Assembly: GCA_031310005.1 (NCBI GenBank)
Contig: CM062379.1
Coordinates: 6,820,001 to 6,884,000, forward strand
Direction: 5' to 3'
Source of the DNA: Dactylellina haptotyla
Lineage: Eukaryota; Ascomycota; Orbiliomycetes; Orbiliales; Orbiliaceae
Length of the DNA stretch: 64,000 bases
The position numbers and the translations under genes were made by a program. The notes under the pieces were generated by a model that saw nothing but the letters and a program-made list of their open reading frames with translations, did not search any database and had not been told where the DNA came from. Shown here one piece after another: positions 1 to 9,771 of the stretch; the first letter of the stretch is position 1, and the number at the start of each line of letters is the position of its first letter.

Positions 1-161
1 ATACTTTTTATCATTTTAAGATCGAGGGCGTTGGATCTTGCAATGCAAATTTCTTGATTTTTGGATTTTATTTTGATATACACCTGATAAACTCTACATG
101 TCTAGAATTTATTTTTTGAGATACTCTCCTTCTCATACAGTTAGTTCCACAAAATAAGCTC
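1..161. other. window edge, no gene seen
   Basis: AT-rich sequence without a supportable reading frame or RNA gene. Confidence 0.5.
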
Positions 162-359
162 TTATTTACCGGTAGTACCGTTTCCCCAGCGGATCCACGA
201 TCTCCAATCTACCGATAGATCTAAAAACCTATCCTTCCTCTCCTTTGACATTTGCTGCCAGAGCTTATATTGAATATATTGCACAGGCAGCCCCACCAGC
301 AGCGGTATCAAAACATAAGTAAAAATACCAGAAAATAGTTCTTTCGCCATCATAACCAT
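162..359 (-). CDS. possible 65-residue single-pass membrane microprotein
   Basis: An intact 65-codon frame just downstream of, and on the same strand as, the NTase-fold gene. The N-terminal third is one hydrophobic helix (about residues 7-28, GIFTYVLIPLLVGLPVQYI), followed by a basic amphipathic stretch (KLWQQMSKERKDRF) and a Trp-rich tail (WRSWIRWGN). That plan, one membrane span followed by a charged tail, is typical of genuine small membrane proteins, but I recognise no family. No intron is needed. It could also be a chance frame or a last exon of something else. Low confidence. Confidence 0.25.
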   Translation of the reverse strand: MVMMAKELFSGIFTYVLIPLLVGLPVQYIQYKLWQQMSKERKDRFLDLSVDWRSWIRWGNGTTGK

Positions 360-403
360 GTGTCTTCTGCGTGCTTTTAAAAAAACAACTCCGTCAGCCC
401 CGA

Positions 404-3400
404 TCAGGAGCTCGTGCCTGGTGCGTCAGCCATCGCATCATCATCGTCTCTAGGCACAAGTAGATCTGCAAGATCGGATGATTCTCGCGGGCGCTTAACA
501 CCCCGAGGACCATCTGTGGAACTAGTGCTTTCTTCAGCGGCGGGGGCAGATTCACCTTCTGCATCATTCGCGTCTTGATTCTCTTTAGCCGCCTCGCCTG
601 GGGCATCGTCGTCGTCACTGCCGTTCTCATCATCGTCATCCCCACCAAGTTTTGGGCGGCCCATTTTGCGGAATGTGGCGATGGGCTCGAAACCTGGTTG
701 ACCTTCTACCCATTCTTCCCACTCGCTGTTGCCGAAGTTGAGTCCCTCATGCCAGTACATGATCTCAGGCGGATGTTTCGAGTTATTATCCTCGCGATAG
801 CTATTGTGGGCTTCATACTGGTATCCACGACTGAGAGAGCTTTGTTAGAAATCTATAAAACACCAAACCATTTCTCTCTAGGAATATACATACTAAATAT
901 GTACCGGACGCTCCATCAACCATTTGGTGAATAGGTACTCATCACGCTCGTTTGGAATGGTTAAGGGGTTGATATCTTCTGGTACTTGGGCTTCTATAAA
1001 CTCGCTAGGCGTTCTGGCTTCTTCTTCTTCTGCAGTCTCAGCATCCCTTGGACCTGGCTTGTTTTCCACTCTTGCTATGCCGAGTTGCTGAATCGAAAGT
1101 TTTGTGACTCTTCGGAGGAGGAGGGATGCTACGAGATCGTAATACTCGCTCGCGCCATCTTGACGAGAACCGTAACCAAGACTGTAATCTGAAACCAAGT
1201 CGTTGGTTAAGGAGAGATTCCACAATACTTCAAATATTCTGCTTAATGTTAGCTCACATTTACTACGTGACATAGCTAAAGGTAGGCAGGTAGAAATAAA
1301 CTAACTCATCGATTCGCCTATCGAGGCCTGCCCAGATCGTAGTTGAGTCAATGACCCAATATCTCAAATTTTCCTCGTCGGTCTCAGAAAGATCAGGGAT
1401 AAAGCCATCTCCCATACCAGGCTTGTGCACTGGAATCAAGATTTCATGATTGTTGCTTGGTATTCCCGCATCATCGAGAGCTTGGGCAAACGTTTCTTTG
1501 ATATATTCTTCCAGTTTGAAAGGTACAAATACCGGAAGAACGATCTGGAACCGATCGACGAGTTCGTTAATATCCTTTCCGTACATAATTCTTCGGATGC
1601 GGCGGGTAAGGTATCCTTTCACTAGGAAGTGCAATCTGGTGAGCCATCTGTTCTATTTTTAGATTATAGCCGGAAATGAAAGACTAACAATGCGATTTCC
1701 AATTATTTCCGAAGTATCTTGGGGCAGCTGTTATATCAGTGGAACTTTCTTGAACCTGTGGGTCCATCCCTATGGCGTCGCAGAGTTTGTGGAATAGATT
1801 ATCATTGTAATGATCAATGGTTTGGAGGAAGCTTTTGTGCTTAAACTCTTCGTTCCAGTTGTACATTGGCAGCATATCATAACTTTCCGTATCATAACTT
1901 GTTTCCGCAAGGCTATCGTAGTCGACAAGCATTTTCTTTTCGTGATCGAACCGAAACAATGCGCAGTGTCGAGCATGCATTTCGAGTGATCCCAAGCCAC
2001 GTTTACCATGCGGCACACCAACTCCCGACCGATAAGTGTCTGTGCCAAAAATTTACAGGTCAATTTCCCAACTTGCCTTCCGTAATGCGGCAGAGTAGCT
2101 TACCAAGAGCGTCAAACTTTCCTTTCGGCAGCTTCTTCGTCTCCCCAGTATCTGGATCTGTGTAATCGAAAAAGTAATAGGAAGAATAATTGTTCTCATC
2201 ATCACTATAGAAGTCTTCATCACCCTCGTCCTCTTCTGGCTGAGAAATTTCTGTTCTCCCCAAATAAAATCTATACACCATATCTTCACCAGCAGCGAAA
2301 ATTCTTCTTACTGCCGCGACTCCAGAAACTACATCCGTCGTTGGTTCCTCTGGTTCTGATCCGTACCAATAACGGGTGCGTTTGCCCATATCACCAACCG
2401 CTTGGTTTACGAATGGACGGACGACATGACGTTTGCCGAAATCTATTTCAACCATTGAACAAAACTCTGGGAGAATCCTAACACCAAAGCCTTTGTGTGC
2501 GTATTTCAGCAGACGGCTCTCCTGTGTTTCGCGTCGCTCGTTCAGGTGATGACCATGGATCATGTCGAGCGTGAAGATTGCATAGCCAGTCTCAAGGGCC
2601 CTTGCGCAACGTGGGAGGAATAGAACGGATTCTCCTGTATATCCGATCGCAACTTGATCAAGATCGAAGTTCAGTAAAACGCCAGCAGGAGTTTTGATCT
2701 TCTTCATGATAATTTGTACTCGCCGATGAGGGTAAGTTCCGAGAAGAGTAATTGTTCGGCCGTTTTTGATCAAAGTATACTCCTCGCCACTCTTGAGATT
2801 ACGTTTCCATACTTCAGCAATGTGTTTGATCTTTTCGTTGGCTTGGTCAGGAGAGAGCCCGTAGATGTACATATCAATGTCATTTTTCTCGTACTCTTTA
2901 TCCATGCTCTCATCCACACATAGCATGGTACTTAAGGCCATTCCACCTGCAACCAGTATGTTGTTCCAATCAAGACCTTCCAAAGCGCCGCCCATAAGTC
3001 TGTCGAAAGTTTTCTTGAATGCTTCGGTAGAAGGTTGGATTTTGATTGTTCTCTGACGCTTTTGATCAAGGTATTGAACACCTGCCTTGGGCGCAATTTT
3101 CCTGGTGATTTCACGATAAATAGGCTCCCCGGCGTCATTGGTAACCAATTTCGAACAGTGGCCGAATACGATATCCGAATCATCGAGATTCAGCAGACCC
3201 CAATCAGTTCCATCCGCGCGAATAAAGTACTCGTTCTAGAACCCGACTCGAGTCGTTAGACATTTATCATCAATGCAGCAACTCCAAGGAACTAGTAGCG
3301 ATGGGAAACTGTTCATACCTGGAGAATCCAAATATCCCTTTTGCTATCATCCTTCAATTTATCCCACCCCTTCTGCTCCGAGAACCTTAGCATAGAAGTA

Positions 3401-3744
3401 TAATGCAGCTTTGGGCTCTGAATGATCGAGTTGAGGAGCGATTCCGGAGCATGCTTGACCACCGTTTCGAAATTAGAAGGCGAGGGGTCTTCGCGCAGCG
3501 AATTGATCATGCTATTAATGGCAATGGTGGTCAGAGCTGGAACACCATCTGCCCGCGAGGTGTTCAACAGTTCCGCCAATTTAGCTTGATACACCTCGGC
3601 GGACTTGACATGAGTCTGGATATGCTTTATGCAGAGATCAGACAAATCGGAATTATTGGCATTGAAGTCCTCACGCGCGTATTGCGCAGTGGGGACATAG
3701 TCCATCATGACAGCCCTGGTGGAGCGTTTCACTTGTCGCGGCAT
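404..3744 (-). CDS. pol-beta-like nucleotidyltransferase-fold protein, six exons, about 984 residues
   Basis: Exons by hand: 3319-3744, 2104-3235, 1689-2039, 1267-1621, 905-1181, 404-817 (2955 bases, 985 codons including stop). The first three joins are firm; the 1182-1266 and 818-904 introns are the best phase-compatible choices. The start at 3744 (MPRQVKRSTRAV) is preferred over an upstream in-frame Met at 3885, whose leader looks like untranslated sequence. The core in exon 2 has the nucleotidyltransferase signature: a Gly-Gly turn (AGGMALSTML, residues about 238-247), a D-x-D pair (NDIDMYIYG, Asp about 261 and 263) and a later acidic strand (LLNFDLDQVAIGY, about 330-342), followed by a conserved ESRLLKYAHKGFGV block. 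From memory, similar cores occur in scattered fungal, oomycete and giant-virus proteins of unknown function. The C-terminus is acidic and disordered, with Asp runs and a KRPRES-type nuclear signal. Substrate and role are unknown. Confidence 0.75.
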
Positions 3745-5615
3745 TGCAATTGGAGCTTGCGGTTCCTGAACCGTATATCTGCGAAATGTGTTGAAATGTA
3801 GATGATGATGAGGTTGTTGGATGGTGAGCAGCTTCGCAAGCTGGAAGAGGGGAATACGCTTTTCTCTCGGTCGACTGGATACCACGAAGAGCCGAGCTCC
3901 GAATGAGGGGTGACGCGACTTTAAAACAGCTACTACGAGTTAAGCGTCAGGTCGAACTCTCGTCAGTACAGGCCTGTCCGTCACAACTTGCACCTAAGAT
4001 GCTCGCTGGACCAAAGCGCACTTTCTGGTGTTCCAAGGAACAATCCCAGTTCGGTCAGCAAAGCCGCATTTGGTTCGCATTTGGGAGAAAAACAAGCGAG
4101 AGGACGTGCCAAGCTGAAACCGCGCCGTCGAGTGGACCGCGGTTTGAATTGCAACAATGTTACCCAATCTGGACGGAAACTCGACAATATCTCTCTGGAT
4201 GCTGCTTACTGCTAAGTAATATTGACTTTGTTTAGCTTTTAGAGCGCAAGCTTTGTCATCTTTGTCTCCCTGCTCGTCTAAAAAGGGTGGAGAAACTGAG
4301 TTTCTCGCTCCTCGTATACTTGAAGTCGTGGTAAGCGGTCTATATGTTTGCACGATTGGTAATGCATAAATTAATTCCGGGAACCTAAGTCAGTATGTAT
4401 ATAAAGAAAATGAATACCATTGCCTCTTGGTACGGATTTTTCTTTTATCGTAGCACGTGAGATTGGTAAATTTGTTGACATCGATATATTCAATAAACGG
4501 CTATTCCTGCAGACTTCCTAATCTTCCAGATTAGATGTAAGTTGTCTAGTTGAGAGAGCTCGACTGCAACCTGAAAAATTAAAGACTACCGATACGCTAA
4601 TTTACAGTAAGCATGAAAGTAAAGTTGCTATTAATATTGCCCAGGATACACCCAGCGTGATCCAAAACTCCAATTTATCTGCCATTGCAATGCAAATGCG
4701 CTTATGTACCAACTTTCGACTCATAAAGCCATGGTGTCGTATCGTTCGCCCCCCATTCCCCGTCGGTGTCAGTAGCTCGTGAACAAATTCTCTCCAGCTC
4801 GGCGCAGTATTTTCTAGAGATGATCCCTCGAGTTCCGTCCTACTCAGCGGCCGAAGTTCGTATATTAATTATTCCTTGCATAAATCTGGGTTTTTCGCAT
4901 CTATTGCAGATACACATTGCGCTACATAAGCAAAACACTAACTATAAACACGTACTACGAAGCATATATATACGGTTCTGGCTTTACATCCCATAGTCGT
5001 GCCTATGACTCCGTGCCACGTATGTGTATCCATTACAATATCTTCCGACCAAGTTTGACGTGTTATCGTTCTCAAACAGTGCATATATGCATAACTCCAT
5101 TTTGTACTATTACCATCTTAGGCATTCTCAGCAGATGGTCTGAGTATCCATTTAACCAATGATATTTTTTAATGCCTGATAACTTGGCTACATGACATAA
5201 AGAAGTTCGCTGGCCTCGCATATATATGCAGGTTGCATCAACTCCTCAATTTCGTTGAGCCTCGCATGCCAGACGAGCCCGGAAAGAATCGAGGACAAAG
5301 AACGTATTTGAAAATGCGTAGTGATAACCCTACCTCGAGAAAGCCACAAAATCATTCAGAATACTAAAGATATTTCTTAATAGCCACACGTACCTAGTCC
5401 ATATATATCCTACTAAGCCCGACCCTCCTCGTAGCACGACTTTATTGTATTTAAGAAGTTGCAAACAGACTAGGGGTTTTGGTTTCCAATTGCTGCTTTT
5501 CAACAGTCTCAAGAAATATGGTAGCTCCTCCTCGTTCTTTAGACACAAGATGATACACAAGATGATCTAGAAATTCATCAATGGCACTAAAAACTGTTAA
5601 AATACACAAAAATAG
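3745..5615. other. intergenic, no supportable gene
   Basis: Frames here up to about 119 codons overlap on several strands and lack domain-like composition. Bases 4066-4142 share several short words in the same order with 9916-9986 (inside the ECM15 gene), a possible old dispersed repeat. The minus-strand promoter of the NTase-fold gene must lie just above 3744. Confidence 0.4.
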
Positions 5616-6092
5616 TATGTCTCGCCAACTGGTCCCACCAGCGGTCTATGGAGCGCGCCAGACGCCAATGGCATCGTCTGGAAAAATCTAAAGAGCAAAG
5701 ATGGAAAAGATTTCCAGTACGGCTGCAAAATCGCGGATCTTCGTAATTCGAACATCGAAACTCCCCCAACGGGCCAAAATGAAATGCGAGTTCAGAGCGA
5801 CACCGTCAATGATCTCGTAAGGCATACTTGGGCTGATGTCAAATGGGAGGTCGATGACACCCTGTATACAGCTCCTACAGAAGTATATAAAAGAGGCATA
5901 TCGAGCTACATGCTGTCACACTCTCCTCGTCCCTCCCTTTATCGCTACACCTTATTTATTCGAAATAGAAAGGGGTGGGTTTTTAGTTTTCGAGACGAGA
6001 CTGGTGATGTCTACCGTATAAGCACTGTACGAAATGGGGAACATTACTTGCAATACAATTCTAAGAAGCCGACAATTATTCAGATGCGATAG
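5616..6092 (+). CDS. orphan exon of an unknown beta-rich protein (5' end not found; possibly pseudogene)
   Basis: After a TAG that can serve as a splice acceptor (5613-5615), 158 codons stay open to a stop at 6090-6092. The peptide looks coding: it is rich in Trp, Tyr and alternating beta-strand patterns (SGLWSAPDANGIVWKNL, RYTLFIRNRKGWVFSF, VYRISTVRNGEHYLQYN). The first in-frame Met is at 5784, which would give 102 residues but would drop the equally coding-like first 56. I could not find an upstream exon with a matching donor; candidates between 5270 and 5610 fail on phase or on intron length. It may be a multi-exon gene with a distant first exon, or a decayed copy. No family recognised. 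Confidence 0.4.
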   Translation, partial: YVSPTGPTSGLWSAPDANGIVWKNLKSKDGKDFQYGCKIADLRNSNIETPPTGQNEMRVQSDTVNDLVRHTWADVKWEVDDTLYTAPTEVYKRGISSYMLSHSPRPSLYRYTLFIRNRKGWVFSFRDETGDVYRISTVRNGEHYLQYNSKKPTIIQMR

Positions 6093-7260
6093 TGGGGCTA
6101 TTATGAATATACAGAAAGGATAAGGTAAATTTATCCTTCAATCCATAGTTAATACCAGCATCGGCGAGAAATTGAACTCAATAAGCTGACGGACATCAAA
6201 TTAAAAAGGATTACTCAATACATATGCCATGACTTGAATTCGTGAAGAGGACAATAGCTCATATAGGTAGTTCATGAACTCGGTTATCAAGATGTCTAGA
6301 TTTATAAACGGAGACTATGTTACGGTAATTAGGACGATTGCGATAAATATCATGATGGAGGTGTTCTCACTCATTCAACAACCATAAATGCTGGGTACGA
6401 ATAGTACTATCATCAAGTCAACTTTTGTCATCAAAATCATTAGCATTCAGCTGCTTGTCGAGCTCCCATAATATTAGTAGTTCAAGCATAACCGCCCTGT
6501 AGCTGCCGGTAAGGTAGTGCTAGCTAGTGCTGGACAGAGGTGCAAGTTTTTGGGTTTACTCAATTTCATATTCTACTTGTATTTATATATATAGACTTTG
6601 CACCCGAAAACACGTTTTGTATAAACAGTTGAGTCGAACAAACAGCCCGTTCGTTTGTTTGAATTTCGACAATCCATTCCAACACGCCTATTGATCTTCA
6701 ATACTATCATCTCATTACTCCACTTTTCAAGCAGGGGTATATCAAATTTGGCAACTCATCGCAAAAGATGGGACGAAAAAACCAAACACGGAGCTTCACA
6801 GATTTTTGCATGTGCACGTATGTAGGGATCTACTCATATAAGCTCATTCAACAGAATTATATCATGGCAAGGAAATGGCTTATAAGACCACACTCATCGA
6901 GAATTCTCAAATAACATAATCGGAGAATTGAAGGAGACCCTCCCCTTTTTTTTGGATTTTGATCATTTTAACAGGCTATATGTACAAAAATTGAAGCAAC
7001 TGCCCGAAAACCACAGCGATGTCGATTTCCTTGCGCCTCGGGTATAATCTGGGCTTCGGTTTCCCAACATCTCGCTCTATCTCTCTGTCTGTCTGTCCTT
7101 GCTCCAGGACGTCATTATACTGAAACCCTGATATCTCTCGAACGGATTCCAATCTCAAAGACTTTTTAAAACAATTGTCGCCACTAAAAAACAAAAGCAC
7201 TTATTGATCTCTTCCACCACGGAATTTCCTTGACCGAATCGAAGAAGTCGGATAGGAAAT
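6093..7260. other. intergenic, AT-rich, no gene seen
   Basis: No supportable frame or RNA gene. The right end is the 3' flank of the minus-strand CBM1 gene. Confidence 0.45.
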
Positions 7261-7588
7261 TTAAGGCTTTGGGTAGCACTGTATGAAATAATTAGCACAT
7301 ACTCGGAATGATTGTATGAATGCGGGGATATCTACCTGAGAGTAGTAGGCGTTGATGTAGGTGCAGGTAGCAGTGGAGACGCAAGACTTAGCACCAGTCC
7401 AGTTGATACCGCCACTGTTTGTTTACGAGTTAGTAAGAGCGATGCAAATTTAGAACAGAAAATATGTTCCGTTAACACAGAAGGTGAGTGAAGGGCTAAG
7501 CGTACCATTGTCCGTAAACGTTGGCTGGGTTAGTGGCGCTGACAACAGCGGCCAAGGTAACGACGACGGCGATGACAGAGAATTGCAT
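7261..7588 (-). CDS. secreted CBM1-only small protein (59 residues)
   Basis: Three exons, 7506-7588, 7336-7414 and 7261-7278, joined by introns of 91 and 57 bases with GTACGC and GTAGAT donors and CAG acceptors; the first has a CTTACTAAC branch site. The protein has a signal peptide (residues 1 to about 18, MQFSVIAVVVTLAAVVSA), a six-residue spacer, and one complete fungal cellulose-binding module. The CBM1 is diagnosed by VYGQCGGINWTG, four cysteines at 28, 39, 45 and 55, and aromatics at Tyr25, Tyr51 and Tyr52 (NAYYSQC) in the cellulose-contact positions. It ends four residues after the last Cys, so there is no linker and no catalytic domain. Known CBM1s bind crystalline cellulose or chitin; a free module could mask or loosen polymer or act at the hyphal surface (inference). 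A TATA box lies upstream. Confidence 0.9.
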
Positions 7589-7753
7589 TTTGATATATAT
7601 TTAAATTGATCAAAGATCTTTTTGAAAAAGGTTGTTTGGGTATTCGAAGCTTTGAATAGGACTTGGCCTTAGAAAACAAAGATCGGAGCGAATGAGGTAT
7701 TTGATATTGCGAACGAGTGTTTGTAGAACCTGGCTACTGGGGCTTGTTCGTTG

Positions 7754-7761
7754 GTTTTATA
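7754..7761 (-). promoter_or_regulatory. TATA box of the CBM1 gene
   Basis: Minus-strand TATAAAAC about 166 bases upstream of the start codon, a usual distance for a fungal gene with a leader of about 100-130 bases. A CTGGGG word at 7738-7743 fits the SYGGRG consensus of the carbon repressor CreA/Cre1, which often controls cellulose-related genes; a single site is weak evidence. Confidence 0.5.
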
Positions 7762-9771
7762 GATGGAAGCTGTTGATGATGATCGAGTGATAGTGGAGAA
7801 AGATCGACTAGAACGAGATATCCGCGGCCTTCTTATATCCCTTCGTCCATCTAAAGAATCTAAACCATAATCTATTTTCGGTCATGAGGTCCTCCCTGAA
7901 AGGAGCATCTGCGTTTTTCCCCAGAGACGGATGCGTTACAAGCAAAAAGCGGTTTCTACCGCTCCTGCTACTAGCCATGCCGTGTCGATAAAGCTATACC
8001 CGACATGGGACCTGGCAGGTGTAGCTGGGGTCGCTCTGTACGGGTAAATGTGAAGAAATTGCGGTCTGAGCAAAAAACAAAAGGCCACTATCTACATCAT
8101 CTTCCCTGCTTAGGATAGTGGTGTTGATCAGGGCTCACCTCCATGCGGTGTTCTGCGCTTTTTTGTGTGTTGGGCTGGTGGTTGAAAGAGTTAGCGGACA
8201 AGGTATGAAACACAGCCGTTCGCTTGTGCCAGCGCAATGACCTTTTGGACAAGTCCCTCTGCAGGTTAGTTTTGGGTGCTGGGACCCAGTTCCTTGCAGG
8301 TGCAGCGAATTTATCCATCTGGCAAATTTATGCGGGCCAAGTCCCTCAGTTAGATTGGGGTCGAAACACTCTCTCGCGGCCCCTCAAAATCCAGGAACAC
8401 CAGCAAGGGCCTCGTATTGATAGCATCGTATTACGATTAAATGCAGATGGGATTCGTGAAACAATCTGTTTTGAGATCTTTGCGGAGGCGTTGGCTTGCG
8501 TATGAATCGATCCTCGCTGGTCGTTGCTGTTTCAAATCCGTCTAGAACAATGCGCATTTAATAAGAGTAAAAATCAAAAAAATGCCTGGGCGGCTGAGGT
8601 TAGAGGTGTCTCGTCACCGTTCGCCACTTCTGCTAGCCCGGTCACGATACAGCAGCAATTGGCTGGCTATTTGCGACGATCTACACTTTGCGATTCCGGA
8701 TGTGAGGAGAAATTTTCAAAACATATACTTCGCAGTTCATGTGAGCAGCGCTCAGACCTGAACGGACAGTCATGTCATGTCTTTGTAAGAATAATCTAAA
8801 TAGCATTGATAATAGCTTGTTATTTTTCTGTTCCTGATGATCCGGTAGTGGAACCGAGTTAATATTCCTGCCATCATGGTTCTGGGCTCGGGATAGATTA
8901 AACGTGTAATAGCGTGTAATAGGAATATGTATATTGTACCGTCTTTTAAGGTCTCGTATGCTAATACACGTTTTGAGCTTGCAGCTTACCGTTATGGTGG
9001 GTCCTCGAAGCGCTTCGCAGTTGCAGATGAGCTCGTATGTGCGACCGGCAACCTGACATGTCATAAACTCGCATTCGCATCGTAGACGCTCGCGCATACA
9101 GACAAATGCCTCTGCCGATACAGGCTGTGCGAGCGCACGGTTCGGAGTTCGGCTTATGAGTGGATGCTGTGAGCTAAACCAAAGATACCAGGGCTGGATC
9201 TATAGTTCTCAGATATAATTACCCCATTCGAGGACGCCACTACGTGTGGATACAGAGCTTAAACTGAGCACATGCGCCGCCATTGAGAAAAAATCCTGAA
9301 AGTCAAAACATTTGTGGAGGTTTGCTTTCTGTTGGGTGCGCATACGGAATGGTTCCGGAACGACCGGGTTGGTGTTCCTACTTCCAAGTCGCCAATGTGG
9401 GCGGGATGCAGGAGACGAGACCTTAGCACACCTATAGTGCGCTCCAGACAACCACAGTTGAGTCCATTTACCTCAAGGCTGCCAACCTCGAGTCCAAATT
9501 TTCTCACCTCGCAGAGCGCGTGTTCCGAAATCTGACCCTATCCGTAAACAGCCTGTTTGGTCTCTCAAACGGCCATTTCCTTCCATTTCTGAGATCACAA
9601 ACGAAATTAGGACTGTATTCCTGAAATTCTACGTTCACACCCCCCACCAAATTTGCAATATTTGAAAATATCAAGTATACTATCACGTCTCACATCTTCA
9701 ATACAAGTCGAATAAATCTAATTGGCAGAGCAAAAGGATACAAGGAAGATCCCCATTCTCAAGCAGCGACC
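7762..9771. other. intergenic, no supportable gene
   Basis: Upstream region of the CBM1 gene (minus) and of the ECM15 gene (plus). It holds a Cys-rich 138-codon minus frame (8681-9097) and other frames that resemble no family and show no splice logic. Confidence 0.4.

Noticed and set aside
8681-9097. 138-codon Cys-rich minus frame (CECEFMTCQVAG)
   Set aside because: Cys are clustered only near the start, no signal peptide, the second half looks random, and no splice partner was found.
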